Assembly (NCBI GenBank): GCA_933228895.1
Contig: OW121852.1
Span: forward strand, 56,214,872-56,278,871
Source of the DNA: Platycnemis pennipes
Taxonomy: Eukaryota; Arthropoda; Insecta; Odonata; Platycnemididae
DNA length: 64,000 bases
Direction: 5' to 3'
In this document: piece after piece, positions 60,301 through 63,786 of the stretch
Position numbering within the stretch: position 1 is the first letter of the stretch
How the letters are laid out: every line of letters starts with the position of its first letter
The notes under the pieces: generated by a model
Told to the model about the DNA's origin: nothing
The model's input: the letters and a program-made list of their open reading frames with translations, nothing else
Databases searched by the model: none
Made by a program: the position numbers and the translations under genes

Positions 60301-63300
60301 ATAGTAATTAATTACACTTATTAGCTATTATGCGTTCATATGAAGCTTAAAATTGGACAAGTTATAGTGTTGTGATGTATTCCGAGTTTGATTGTGTGCT
60401 TGAATGGTAATAATGAATAATGATTTTGTCATAAAGTTTAAATTTTTTTCTTCCTTTCAGTCATGGCTGCCAAGCTTGAGCTTGCTGGAGGTGATGAAGC
60501 GTGAGGCTGGTTCCAGGAAACCACCCATGCAGTCAACTCGCCCCTCCTCACTTGGTTCAACTTTAAAGCCATCACTAAACTCCTCTACCTTTTCTACTCT
60601 TTGCTCTGGTGGTACTTCCACTGCATCAACCAGGTCAGAATAAATATAATTTTAAATGATCCATATAACAAATAAAACTATCTTCTGTAACTTGGTGGTA
60701 TTCCATAGTCAAGAATTTTAATAAAAGCAAACTTTTACAAAAATACCACAAAAAATTTTTTATACACTTTCTCGCCCTGGCCCTTCCTGATGCTGGCAAG
60801 AATGCACTCCTTAGGTCTTAGCTCTGCAAATTTTGAAAATGAAACGGTAACTTCTGGCTATATTTCCTTAAAATTACAAAATATCTCTTTCAAATTTCTT
60901 TCTGTTTATGTGTCCGTTTTCCGTTGTCATTAACACTGACATAATCTTTAGCTCCAAGCATATCTCTGCTTACACCAGGGTCATAGAAAAATGATATCAC
61001 TCTGTTTACTGTCTCTTGAGGTAGTGGTTTTCCTCGCTTAGGATTACCAGTGCATAAAATACATCATTCCTTTACTAATTCTTTCATTTTTCGAGCTAAA
61101 TATTGAGTTGATCCAAATTCCTCTCGAATTTTTGCCACACTCCAGCTTTTAGGCAGTGTAGACAGGACTAAAATTTTTTCACTGTAGGAATTAGCTTCAG
61201 CAAATTTTTCCTTGGGTTGATTTAGCATTTCACACCCTACTAACTCTAATGGGCCGAGGGAAGTTTTTGCTTTTCCTCCTACTTTCCTGATTGCTCTTCG
61301 ATAAACAGAGTAATTTTATGAATTTTTTCTTCAGAGTACTTTCTACTTCTCAAATTTTTTCTAATAACTGGTGATGTACCGATTTCGGATAAACTCAGGT
61401 TGATTTTTTCTAGCACAGCTTGACGAGGTGAATAAGGTGCACCATTGCTCTCTCTTTGTGAGTCACTGTCCTTGCTGGAGCTGTTTGAAGGTAGGGATAC
61501 ATGAGCCTCCGCAAATTGCAAACCAGAAGGCCCCGGTTGTGACAGTACTAATTCTACAGCCACAAGCTGCTCAGGAACATCTTCTTGATGACTGATGGGA
61601 GACCTTGGTGTGTCACCTTTCATGACTCCCGTATTCAGAAACACTGACGATACAATTTTCTGCCCTCGACCAAAGACATCACTCTGGTGCTCAAAATTTT
61701 CGATTTGTAATTGGCAGTAATTGTATAATAAATTGGCACTATGGATATTGCAATGCAGTTTCAGTGGATTACAACACTGTTTTTGACGCTTTGAATAGAA
61801 AGCAAGAAATGATTTCTCATGGTTAACGCACACAGTTTCCATTTTGACACCACTTCTATCCTCGATGGGCTGCAGATCTCTCGCAGAGTACTCTTCGATA
61901 CATTTAAAGACACTGTCTCGCGAACTCTTTCCTCCTCTCACTGCGCCGATGGAGCAGATTTTGACACACAACATTTTCATATGCAGGTATCGATGAGATA
62001 TCCGAAATTAGTTTTAAAAACTACGTATGAGAAAAAAGAGAAGGCTGACAGATCTCGAATAAGGAAATGCACACGCGGTGACAGACCAAAACAAACTGAG
62101 ACTTCTTCGGTGAATAAACGTGGCTGTCAACTAACACATGTGCAGCTAGATGGTCTTCCTACAAGCTTTTAGGTACATACCACAATGGGCAGAATTGGCC
62201 ACCAAGGGGGTCATAAAAATAGGGTTCTGAAAGGAAGTGGAAGGTTTTTACCCTCTTGCCCTAATCTGTAGGTGCCATAAAACATTTCTTTTTAGAGAGC
62301 TCCAGTTAGGGAAAACGTCTCAGTGCACGAAAAGCCACAGCTGCAGGCTCTCGACTCGAATTGAAAATGAAATGTTTTTGCATTGATAAAAATTTTTTGA
62401 CACTAAAATTGGAGTTTGCAAGTTAATTTTCCATAGAGATAAAAAGAGTGAGGCAGTAAAAACGAAGAAATTTTTCTGCCAGAGCAAATGATGCAAAATT
62501 TCCATAATTGTAGTTTATTTTTATTTCATTTCATCAATGAATTATACTCGAAGATTCTTAAAAAGTATTTTCATATTAATTGTCACAGATTTTTAGCTCA
62601 AATAAAAGTTAATCCACCTGGAAACTTAAGTAGGGCCTAATGGTAAATTTCTCTGCAAGCATCCATTTAACAGAACAAATAACACTGGTTGTTAACATTT
62701 ATAGTTTATAATATATTTTTATCTCGTATAGCCGTAACCTTGAGGAATTAGGAATTTTTTTAGACTTGCATCGCATGTCTGCTGCATGTATTCCAAATGG
62801 GGGAGCCGACGGGCCACGAGAGAGAAAATTGTAAATGTTTAAATATTTATAAAAACGCATTTATGAATTGCCACTAAATTTTATTTTTGGAATGTAGCTG
62901 GGTATGTTTAGATTATTGAAAAAAGTTTCGGCCAATTCTGAGATGGGAGTATTTGAGAAAAGTTTATTTACAGTTTTTTAAACATTAGTAATTAGCAACA
63001 TTAGGTTATAGAAGAAAATAATATTTTATTGATATATTTGCATTAAATAAAGATTTAGCTTTAATAAGAGCTATTAATCATTGCTTTATGTTAAGTACAA
63101 GTGGAGATACAAGTGATAATATGATTTAAGGCTTGGATTTTTGCTAAAAATGTGAAAAAATTAAAATATGCATAATTCGCTCAAAAAATTTTTTTTCACA
63201 AAACTGTTTGAGGGTATTCAGTTTGAGTTGATTTTGTACCCATACACCAATTTTTATCAAAATTTGAGACCCTAAGGGACAAACGTTTGTTGAATTGAGG

Positions 63301-63786
63301 TGGAATGATCCATAGTTTTGCAAGTGTTCCAGCTTGCTTCCTCAGATCCTTAGTCAAGTGAGCAAGGAGAAATGTTTGTGAACTGTCACTGATTGAAATG
63401 GACAAAGGCAGGAAAAAAATGTCAACTATTTGAACTCTAAGGAAGCCTTTATTTTATCAGTGACTGCTGGTCTGCAAATGAAGTGCAAAATGCAATTATC
63501 TTTCAAAACTGTGATGTGAAAAATTGCTAATTTCCTTAGATTTTTATTGAAGTTTGAAGTCATTGATAATATTATAGTTGAAAAAGTTATTCAAGGTAGC
63601 TTAATGATGTGTGTAATATTTTTCAGGGTTGAAAAAGAAAAGGTGGCTGCTTCCTTGAGTGAATCATCTAATACTGCTGGAGTTCCTACTGCATCATCAA
63701 CCTCTCAGGTAGCTGGTAATAAAGATTCATCCTCAGCCGCTTCAAAACCTCCTGTCATTGACTATTTTGATTACACTGGTGATTAA
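7832..63786 (+). CDS. stc: NFX1 / shuttle craft ortholog, whole spliced coding span (13 coding exons, 1,300 aa)
   Basis: Nuclear zinc-finger protein of the NFX1 family, whose members bind DNA or RNA and carry a RING-type finger linked to ubiquitin ligation. Spliced exons: 7832-9386, 14173-14404, 15645-15808, 16217-16519, 22393-22556, 26791-26944, 43946-44145, 45253-45513, 49499-49683, 51753-51951, 57015-57167, 60461-60633, 63627-63786. Phases agree at every junction and the sum is 3,903 nt. Residues 1-470 are low complexity and rich in Arg, Gly, Asn and Ser. A RING-type finger runs from C481 to about C528. About 540-1075 holds eight to nine NF-X1 fingers (pattern CHxGPCPPC). The R3H domain lies near 1115-1190 with R1157 and H1161. 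The C-terminus is Ser-rich and ends DYFDYTGD. The start ATG has a good context (gccATGG) and no upstream ATG in the presumed 5' UTR. Three GC-AG introns are required. Family identity is very likely; exact functions are inferred from the family. Confidence 0.95.
9720..10235 (-). mobile_element. Decayed LINE, C-terminal part
   Basis: The - strand has remnants of the region after the reverse transcriptase: [11 protein letters not shown] near 10160 and FEMWIW near 9985, as in RTE-type LINE polyproteins. Many stops and frameshifts. It probably belongs to the same copy as 10900-11094 and 12540-12850. Confidence 0.5.
10240..10878. mobile_element. piggyBac-type MITE within the decayed LINE
   Basis: Flanked by TTAA at 10236-10239 and 10879-10882. 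Near the ends the inverted motif aggtcatgcacggcctaaaa / ttttagaccatgcatgacct is clear; the outer termini have diverged. No coding capacity. Confidence 0.5.
10900..11094 (-). mobile_element. Decayed LINE, reverse transcriptase motif region
   Basis: The - strand reads [13 protein letters not shown], a decayed FxDFxKAFDxVxW catalytic motif, and then [17 protein letters not shown]. The copy is broken at 11095 by a TTAA-flanked MITE. Confidence 0.5.
11099..12535. mobile_element. piggyBac-type non-autonomous transposon, 1.4 kb
   Basis: Termini CCCTTTCGC and GCGAAAGGG are flanked by perfect TTAA (11095-11098 and 12536-12539). The left subterminal region repeats a motif gaacgccgtttataaacgcc about twice. 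No transposase frame remains. Confidence 0.7.
12540..12850 (-). mobile_element. Decayed LINE, reverse transcriptase N-part
   Basis: The - strand reads [11 protein letters not shown] at about 12620-12590, the LINE motif before the FxDFxKAFD block. It abuts the MITE at 12539 and lies in the right order and strand to continue into 10900-11094. Confidence 0.5.
12851..13811. other. Intron 2, no feature recognised
   Basis: Pyrimidine-rich + strand sequence that may be further LINE remnant, but no motif could be read. Confidence 0.3.
13812..13894 (-). mobile_element. tRNA-derived SINE head
   Basis: On the - strand an A-box-like ttagcccagtgggta (about 13886-13872) and a B-box-like gggttccaattcc (about 13844-13832) are spaced as in tRNA promoters. 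It cannot form a proper tRNA acceptor stem, so a SINE is more likely than a tRNA gene. Confidence 0.5.
14173..14404 (+). CDS. stc: stc exon 3: end of RING finger, first NF-X1 finger
   Basis: Residues 519-595. It begins [11 protein letters not shown], which supplies the last two RING cysteines (C525, C528). The block CGEVCGKG...[10 protein letters not shown] is the first NF-X1 finger. Donor AG|gtaata, phase 2. Confidence 0.95.
14574..14943. mobile_element. MITE with 20-bp inverted ends
   Basis: Ends ggtgttcaaatgaaatggta and taccatttcatttgaacaca form terminal inverted repeats over a 370-bp unit in intron 3. No transposase. A Tc1/mariner relationship is possible but not established. Confidence 0.55.
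14944..15644. other. Rest of intron 3
   Basis: AT-rich with no recognised repeat; it ends in the exon 4 acceptor ctcctctacag. Confidence 0.4.
15645..15808 (+). CDS. stc: stc exon 4: second NF-X1 finger, GC splice donor
   Basis: Encodes [10 protein letters not shown]...[16 protein letters not shown]. The next exon starts in a phase that fits only if this exon ends at CAAG|gcaagt (15809-15814). The nearby GT sites (15799, 15813) give the wrong phase or a stop in exon 5. An inverted copy of the last 83 nt of the exon plus 77 nt of intron lies at 20596-20754. Confidence 0.92.
16217..16519 (+). CDS. stc: stc exon 5: third NF-X1 finger and start of the fourth
   Basis: Encodes [13 protein letters not shown] followed by a [11 protein letters not shown]...LECSPC finger and [15 protein letters not shown], which continues in exon 6. 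Acceptor ctactag, donor CCAG|gtttgt, phase 1 at both ends. Confidence 0.95.
16520..17824. other. Start of intron 5 with a direct duplication
   Basis: Two related units of roughly 160 bp each contain gtctcaccatgtccccc followed by gattccattg (about 17310 and 17470), probably part of a decayed repeat. The rest is AT-rich with nothing recognised. Confidence 0.35.
17827..19756. mobile_element. Tigger/pogo-like DNA transposon, 1.9 kb
   Basis: Termini CAGTAGAACCTCTTTTTTAC (left) and, inverted, CAGTAGAACCTCTATTTTAC (right), flanked by TA on both sides. Subterminal 'tttacgaa' motifs recur near 17860-18010. Any transposase is too decayed to read. Confidence 0.75.
19760..20103. other. Intron 5, no feature recognised
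   Basis: No motif, repeat or coding signal was recognised here. Confidence 0.35.
20104..20595 (-). mobile_element. LINE C-terminal fragment with Cys/His knuckle
   Basis: The - strand encodes [37 protein letters not shown] and [18 protein letters not shown], with at least one stop. The GFxxACQDxxxxTxxYRRxI and CxxCxxxxxTxxHxxxxC blocks recur at the C-terminus of one LINE type. Only the 3' part is present; upstream on the same strand it is joined to an inverted copy of stc exon 4. Confidence 0.6.
20596..20754 (-). pseudogene. Inverted partial copy of stc exon 4 plus intron 4
   Basis: The reverse complement matches 15726-15885 with one deleted base (ctccaag became ctccag). It covers the last 83 nt of exon 4, its GC donor and 77 nt of intron. 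The deletion shifts the frame and the upstream part of the exon is absent, so it is not a functional exon. Its near-identity implies a recent origin. Confidence 0.93.
21300..21349. mobile_element. Solo end of a Tigger-like transposon
   Basis: The block ends gtaagtcaaggacctactg, the mirror of a CAGTAGGTCCTTGACTTAC terminus. A weak left partner may lie near 21036 (gtcgacttacgc). Confidence 0.35.
21573..21645 (+). mobile_element. tRNA-derived SINE head
   Basis: A-box-like gataacccaatgg (about 21587) and B-box-like gggttcaattcc (about 21620) are 33 nt apart, as in a tRNA-derived promoter. There is no matching acceptor stem. The SINE body probably continues to about 21720. Confidence 0.5.
21849..21993. 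mobile_element. Possible small TTAA-flanked MITE
   Basis: TTAA at 21845-21848 and 21994-21997 flank a 145-bp unit with weakly inverted ends. Could be chance in AT-rich DNA. Confidence 0.25.
22393..22556 (+). CDS. stc: stc exon 6: rest of the fourth NF-X1 finger
   Basis: Encodes [17 protein letters not shown] followed by [14 protein letters not shown] and RCNRKCTK. Acceptor tttttctccag, donor AAAG|gtaatt, phase 0 at the end. Confidence 0.95.
22976..23845. mobile_element. Tigger-like DNA transposon carrying a LINE fragment
   Basis: Termini CAGTAAAACCTCGCTTTTAC and, inverted, CAGTAAAACCCTTCTTTTAC bound an 870-bp unit in intron 6. Flanking TA is not clear. It contains a decayed - strand LINE fragment at about 23466-23660. 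Confidence 0.6.
23466..23660 (-). mobile_element. Decayed LINE reverse transcriptase fragment
   Basis: The - strand reads [18 protein letters not shown] and later [18 protein letters not shown], recalling the N-terminal RT motif KxxKAxGxDxIPxELLK. Stops are present. Confidence 0.5.
23846..24377. other. Intron 6, no feature recognised
   Basis: AT-rich sequence with no recognised repeat or coding signal. Confidence 0.35.
24378..26287. mobile_element. DNA transposon of unclear superfamily with palindromic subterminal repeats
   Basis: Perfect 14-bp inverted ends CCCAGACAGCACAG / CTGTGCTGTCTGGG, with AT on both sides as a possible 2-bp target duplication. Both subterminal regions are full of copies and variants of the palindrome ttgtattacaattgtaatac. 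The interior has a 134-bp tandem repeat (25680-26130) and a short Cys-rich frame on the - strand (25088-25291). No known transposase was recognised. Confidence 0.65.
25680..26130. repeat. 134-bp tandem repeat, about 3.3 copies
   Basis: Units carrying cttggtattttaatg recur at 25728, 25863 and 25997, and the array decays near 26130. Each unit contains ccattggccacata, a GC-rich gcgcgc block and the attacaattgtaatac palindrome. It is internal to the transposon at 24378-26287. Confidence 0.85.
26416..26714. mobile_element. piggyBac-type MITE, 299 bp
   Basis: Termini CCCTCTTAGTGCCA and TGGCACTAAGAGGG are perfect inverted repeats with TTAA at 26412-26415 and 26715-26718. Non-coding. It lies just upstream of exon 7. 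Confidence 0.8.
26791..26944 (+). CDS. stc: stc exon 7: fifth and sixth NF-X1 fingers
   Basis: Encodes [14 protein letters not shown], then [20 protein letters not shown] and [13 protein letters not shown]. Acceptor tctttcacag, donor gcta|gtaaga, phase 1. Confidence 0.93.
27037..28537 (+). mobile_element. Non-autonomous TA-flanked transposon family A, copy 1 (complete)
   Basis: Termini CCGTATTTACTCGTGTTAGC and, inverted, CCATATTTACCCGTGTAAGC flanked by TA. 1.5 kb, no transposase frame. Two other copies are in this window (35597-36900 reversed, and 53097-56379). TA duplication suggests a Tc1/mariner-like transposase in trans. Confidence 0.75.
28538..29180. other. Intron 7 segment, no feature recognised
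   Basis: Ordinary AT-rich intron sequence between two DNA transposons. Confidence 0.35.
30204..30383. repeat. Hairpin insertion flanked by 12-bp direct repeats
   Basis: The 12-mer ataattcaacaa occurs at 30204-30215 and 30372-30383. The 156-bp insert includes 42-nt arms (30214-30255 and 30291-30332) that are inverted with one mismatch around a 35-nt loop. Removing it restores the transposase reading frame across the repeat. Confidence 0.8.
30448..30620. other. C-rich island inside the Tigger-like element
   Basis: About 170 bp very rich in C runs (ccctccgtccc, ccccccgtgcccgccc) in AT-rich surroundings. No coding family recognised. Confidence 0.5.
32246..32949. repeat. Intron segment with a 10-bp tandem repeat
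   Basis: About 32455-32580 repeats variants of ccatttctat roughly twelve times. The rest of the segment shows nothing recognised. Confidence 0.75.
32950..34037 (-). mobile_element. Tigger/pogo transposon, internally deleted, 1.1 kb
   Basis: Termini CAGTGAACTCTCGTTAGCAC and, inverted, CAGTGAACTCTCGTTAGTAC flanked by TA on both sides. It keeps only the transposase N-terminus on the - strand, so it is an internal deletion derivative. Confidence 0.85.
33318..33548 (-). pseudogene. Tigger transposase N-terminal remnant
   Basis: Starts MEKRVLKRQ at 33548 and contains [20 protein letters not shown] then [13 protein letters not shown], the psq/CENP-B-type helix-turn-helix of pogo/Tigger transposases. 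It stops after 76 residues; CENP-B second HTH and DDE catalytic domain are missing. Confidence 0.82.
34038..34540. other. Intron 7 segment, no feature recognised
   Basis: Short frames only; no motif or repeat ends seen. Confidence 0.35.
34541..35596 (+). mobile_element. Old, 3'-truncated copy of the RTE-type LINE
   Basis: Matches the 5' UTR and endonuclease start of the intact LINE at 37016, beginning ctgagcttaaagccaccgag and continuing to a decayed counterpart of the 'GERLLEFC' region. Frameshifts and missing segments are frequent. It ends where a reversed family A transposon begins. A LINE that keeps its 5' end and lacks its 3' end was probably cut by later rearrangement. Confidence 0.82.
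35597..36900 (-). mobile_element. Family A transposon, copy 2 (reversed, one end missing)
   Basis: Reverse complement matches copy 1 at 27037-28537. The terminus gagtaaatacgg at 36900 is followed by TA. The other end is missing and abuts the old LINE copy. Confidence 0.75.
37016..40431 (+). mobile_element. Full-length RTE-type non-LTR retrotransposon with 11-bp target duplication
   Basis: A 3.4-kb element flanked by perfect aattccataat repeats (37005-37015 and 40432-40442). It has a 5' UTR, one long uninterrupted frame, and a very short 3' UTR ending in gatgatgat repeats, as is typical of RTE-clade LINEs. It lies in intron 7 in the same orientation as stc. Confidence 0.88.
37459..40395 (+). 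CDS. LINE endonuclease-reverse transcriptase, intact
   Basis: Single polyprotein for target-primed reverse transcription. From ATG 37459 it has 978 residues; the frame is open further upstream to at least 37378 but without an ATG there. An apurinic-type endonuclease begins near residue 36 ([11 protein letters not shown], with SEMRWP, LGDWNA and DSDHNL). The reverse transcriptase has [13 protein letters not shown] (Asp near 631), [16 protein letters not shown] and the catalytic FADD near 728. The C-terminal part contains [19 protein letters not shown] and a GRGRPR motif. No stop or frameshift is seen, so it may be active. An RTE-clade label is inferred from the single ORF, short 3' end and motif order. 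Confidence 0.9.
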   Translation: MAPSRVKYSGGKIVPHSDLRAGTTRESTSVKCDTHFRVGTWNVRSLRTCGRLENLKVEMRRMDLDVLGISEMRWPEEGDFWSGSYRIIHTGSLNGNAGVGVKLRKSAGLRVKSFLQYSERIVMVKIQTKPTDTIVVQVYMPTSDYEDEEVEDVYEDITEVIKQVRGEENLIILGDWNAVVGEGQDGRITGKYGLGNRNERGERLLEFCAQHKLVVTNTLFKNHNRRKYTWKMPGDRGRFQIDYILVKQRFRNQVKDCKSYPGADIDSDHNLVMMKCHLKFKRLKKTVKNIWQVEKLKETQNQLEFQKAVENNIGEDLTEKPVEERWENIKCGLQEAAKEVLGRRKVAKKKPWITEEVLELIEERRKYKNAKTEEGQLCYKRIRNEVSRKARKAREMWMNNLCEDVQNNLTIGKVEAAYRIVRNHFKERSARCNAIRDKNGELLIENEDKVKRWKEYLEELYNGNDLTTKVNEEESEVEKDDMGASILRLEFDAAVRDLRMNKASGIDDIPAELIRNAGERTLTQLYNAICDMYSTGEIPRDFEKNIIIPIPKKKRAEKCENFRTISLTTHASKILTRIIYRRIERKAEEFLDEDQFGFRKSKGTREAILALRLLIEKRMEKNKPTFIAFVDLEKAFDNVDWNSMLDILKGIGVSYNDRRIIHSLYKNQVAVIKSGPSCEEARIRKGVRQGCALSPVIFNVYIERAINEVKEKCSGVNIHGETISMLRFADDIALIAETEKELNKMLTTMERTMTRHQLKINKKKTKILVCSKREEAKTNVKLGKQKLEEVKEFCYLGSRVTNDGRSKKEIVSRIAQAKRAFYQKKNLLTAGNTSLEVRKQFIKTYIWSICLYGSEAWTMTAAEKKRVEAFEIWCYRRMMKIKWIDRVTNEEVLRRVGEKRSLPKTINRRRDNLIGHILRHDGLMKTIVEGKVNGKNGRGRPRMSYMEQVVKDVKERNYVGMKRLADRRIEWRAASNQS
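40443..42107. other. Intron 7 segment, no feature recognised
   Basis: AT-rich. A Tigger-like end may lie near 40660 (gaggttccattg) but no partner was found. Confidence 0.35.
42110..43395 (+). mobile_element. Decayed Tigger-like transposon
   Basis: The left terminus CAGCAGAAGCCCGTTATAG is preceded by TA. The right end is uncertain, near a ctcgctatagcagaag block at 43374. Around 42676-42830 the + strand reads [19 protein letters not shown] and [19 protein letters not shown], resembling the C-terminal tail of Tigger transposases. Confidence 0.5.
43396..43945. other. End of intron 7
   Basis: Nothing recognised except the exon 8 acceptor ccttttttctag. Confidence 0.35.
43946..44145 (+). CDS. stc: stc exon 8: seventh NF-X1 finger, GC splice donor
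   Basis: Encodes [20 protein letters not shown], a [18 protein letters not shown] finger and [17 protein letters not shown]. Its donor is GAG|gcaagt at 44146. Using the GT four bases on (44150) shifts exon 9 into an early stop, so the GC donor is required. Exons 8 and 9 lie between two oppositely oriented LINE copies. Confidence 0.92.
44146..45252. other. Intron 8, GC-AG intron
   Basis: Begins GCAAGT and ends gattgcag. No repeat was recognised inside. Confidence 0.6.
45253..45513 (+). CDS. stc: stc exon 9: eighth and ninth NF-X1 fingers, GC splice donor
   Basis: Encodes [20 protein letters not shown] and [15 protein letters not shown], then [17 protein letters not shown] and [14 protein letters not shown]. 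The donor is ATG|gcaagt at 45514. The downstream GT (45518) would put exon 10 into a stop after a few codons. The exon is 261 nt and phase 0 at both ends, so it can be skipped in frame. Confidence 0.92.
45720..45970 (-). mobile_element. Decayed LINE C-terminal fragment
   Basis: The - strand reads [16 protein letters not shown] near 45940-45890 and [13 protein letters not shown] further on, recalling the EAFEMWxxRRMxKIxW block after LINE reverse transcriptases. Stops are present. Confidence 0.5.
46273..46366. mobile_element. Tiny MITE with inverted ends
   Basis: taccatattttctggcttat and its near-inverse cttataagccaaaatataag bound about 95 bp. Non-coding. Confidence 0.45.
46458..49308 (-). mobile_element. 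RTE-type LINE, antisense copy in intron 9, 5' truncated
   Basis: Same family as 37016-40431, in the opposite orientation. Flanked by perfect 11-bp repeats atttattgaca (46447-46457 and 49309-49319). It lacks about 550 bp of 5' sequence. The 3' end is ...caatgatga, a short version of the gat repeat. Confidence 0.9.
46477..49308 (-). CDS. LINE endonuclease-reverse transcriptase, open but without its own start
   Basis: The frame is open from the 5' truncation point to the stop, starting at the endonuclease [11 protein letters not shown]. It retains [40 protein letters not shown] and FADD. It differs from the copy at 37459 at scattered residues. There is no in-frame ATG before the endonuclease, so it is probably not translated as an intact protein from its own mRNA. 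Confidence 0.88.
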   Translation of the reverse strand, partial: FRVGTWNVRSLRTCGRLENLKVEMRRMDLDVLGISEMKWPEEGDFWSGSYRIIHTGSLNGNAGVGIMLRKSAGMRVKSFLQYNERIIMVKIETKPVDTVVVQVYMPTTDYEDEEVEYVYEDITEVIKQVRGEENLIILGDWNAIVGEGQDGRITGKYGLGNRNERGERLLEFCTQHKLVVANTLFKNHNRRRYTWKMPGDRRRCQIDYILVKQRFRNQVKDCKSYPGADIDSDHNLVMMKCHLKFKKLKKTKKNIWQVEKLKEAQHQLAFQKAVGNNIGENLNEKSVKEHWENIKCGLQEAAKEVLGRRKVSKKKPWITEEVLELIEERRKYKNAKTEEGQLCYKRIRNEISRKARKARELWLKNLCEDVQSNLALGKVEAAYSIVRNHFKERSARCNAIRDKNGGILIENEDKVKRWKEYLEELYNGKNLSTKAIEEESEVEIDDMGASILRSEFDAAVRDLRMNKASGIDDVPAELIKNAGEKTLIHLYKTICDMYSTGEIPRDFEKNIIIPIPKKKRAEKCENFRTISLTTHASKILTRIIYRRIERRAEEFLDEDQFGFRKSKGTREAILALRLLIEKRMEKNKPTFIAFVDLEKAFDNVDWDSMLGILKGIGVSYNDRRIIHSLYKNQVAVIKSGPSCEEARIRKGVRQGCALSPVIFNVYIERAINEVKEKCSGVKIHGETISMLRFADDIALIAETEKELNKMLTTLERTMARYQLEINKKKTKILVCSKREEAKTNVKLGKQKLEEVKEFCYLGSRVTNDGRSKKEIVSRIAQAKRAFFQKKNLLTAGNTSIEVRKQFIRTYIWSIFLYGSESWTMTAAEKKRVEAFEMWCYRRMLKIKWIDRVSNEEVLRRVGEKRSLLTTLKRRRENLIGHILRHDGLMKTIVEGKVNGKIGKGRPRMRYMEQVVKNVKEKNYVTMKRLADRRNEWKAASNQS
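49499..49683 (+). CDS. stc: stc exon 10: conserved post-finger region
   Basis: Encodes [16 protein letters not shown] followed by a helical segment ([20 protein letters not shown]). This CECGHRST block is characteristic of NFX1 proteins just after the finger array. Donor AAAC|gtaaga, phase 2. Confidence 0.94.
49684..51752. other. Intron 10, no feature recognised
   Basis: AT-rich without recognisable transposon ends or coding motifs; acceptor tttttattag at its end. Confidence 0.4.
51753..51951 (+). CDS. stc: stc exon 11: linker and start of the R3H region
   Basis: Encodes [38 protein letters not shown] and a helix ending VQLAKQ. This is the conserved NFX1 segment before the R3H core. Acceptor tttttattag, donor CAG|gtatgt, phase 0. 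Confidence 0.94.
52160..52390. mobile_element. piggyBac-type MITE, 231 bp
   Basis: Termini CACTCTCAATGC and, inverted, CACACTCAACGC are flanked by TTAA at 52156-52159 and 52391-52394. Near the right end aaggcatccgc is repeated. Confidence 0.65.
52395..53096. other. Intron 11 segment, no feature recognised
   Basis: No repeat or motif recognised. Confidence 0.35.
53489..55377 (-). mobile_element. PIF/Harbinger-type transposon nested in family A copy 3
   Basis: Inverted ends GGGCGGAATTCTGTAC / GTACAGAATTCCGCCC, flanked by the 3-bp repeat CTG (53486-53488 and 55378-55380). The empty site is visible in family A copy 2. Both ends carry arrays of accgacNNNtgtcggt-like motifs over 100-170 bp. It contains a decayed HARBI1-like transposase start on the - strand. 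Confidence 0.75.
54330..54600 (-). pseudogene. HARBI1-like transposase N-terminal remnant
   Basis: The - strand reads [20 protein letters not shown] then [16 protein letters not shown], followed by a region like the CxALRFxATGSxxxSxG helix block. This resembles DPFxLxDxEFxxxFRLSKxL in Harbinger nucleases. The catalytic part is absent or unreadable. Confidence 0.6.
56380..57014. other. End of intron 11, no feature recognised
   Basis: AT-rich, ending in the exon 12 acceptor. Confidence 0.4.
57015..57167 (+). CDS. stc: stc exon 12: R3H domain core
   Basis: Encodes the R3H signature RQLVH (R1157, H1161), then [20 protein letters not shown] and [10 protein letters not shown]3H domains bind single-stranded nucleic acid. 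Acceptor gtattttccag, donor AAG|gtgaag, phase 0 at both ends. Confidence 0.95.
57168..58324. other. Start of intron 12, no feature recognised
   Basis: A run of related 'ggtctatattttgg' motifs at about 57870-57955 may belong to a decayed repeat. Nothing else recognised. Confidence 0.35.
58325..58718 (+). pseudogene. hAT-type transposase fragment
   Basis: The + strand reads [40 protein letters not shown] and [20 protein letters not shown]. This order (Cys/His, FKxxQ, FLKHxxxRWLSL, RxLEQWPAL) is usual in the central part of hAT/ZBED-like transposases. It has lost the conserved RW and other parts and ends in a stop at 58716-58718. Confidence 0.6.
58740..60207 (-). mobile_element. Tigger-like transposon remnant in intron 12
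   Basis: The right terminus, inverted, reads CAGCAAAACCTCCCGTTAGC with TA after 60207. The left end was not found. The - strand carries transposase pieces: [20 protein letters not shown] near 59340-59280 (the catalytic D block) and [20 protein letters not shown] near 59025-58965 (the conserved [11 protein letters not shown] block), with frameshifts and stops between them. Confidence 0.75.
60461..60633 (+). CDS. stc: stc exon 13: Ser-rich C-terminal tail
   Basis: Encodes [20 protein letters not shown] followed by Ser/Thr/Pro-rich sequence. Acceptor ttcctttcag, donor CAG|gtcaga, phase 2. It is poorly conserved sequence but both splice sites are good and phases fit. Confidence 0.9.
60775..61980 (-). 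pseudogene. Repeat-encoded protein of unclassified family, broken
   Basis: An open part (61279-61980) starts [20 protein letters not shown] and includes [20 protein letters not shown]. Further down the same strand come [54 protein letters not shown] and [18 protein letters not shown], with stops and frame changes. These blocks recall a multi-copy protein family I know from arthropod and cnidarian genomes whose transposon class I cannot name. It is antisense to stc and truncated near exon 13. Confidence 0.55.
62180..63626. other. End of intron 13, no feature recognised
   Basis: Strongly AT-rich; only the exon 14 acceptor aatatttttcag is identified. Confidence 0.4.
63627..63786 (+). CDS. stc: stc exon 14: last coding exon and stop
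   Basis: Encodes [19 protein letters not shown] through [12 protein letters not shown] and TAA at 63784-63786. The acidic/aromatic DYFDYTGD end resembles the C-terminus of NFX1 proteins. The 3' UTR continues past the window; no AATAAA signal is seen before 64000. Confidence 0.92.
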
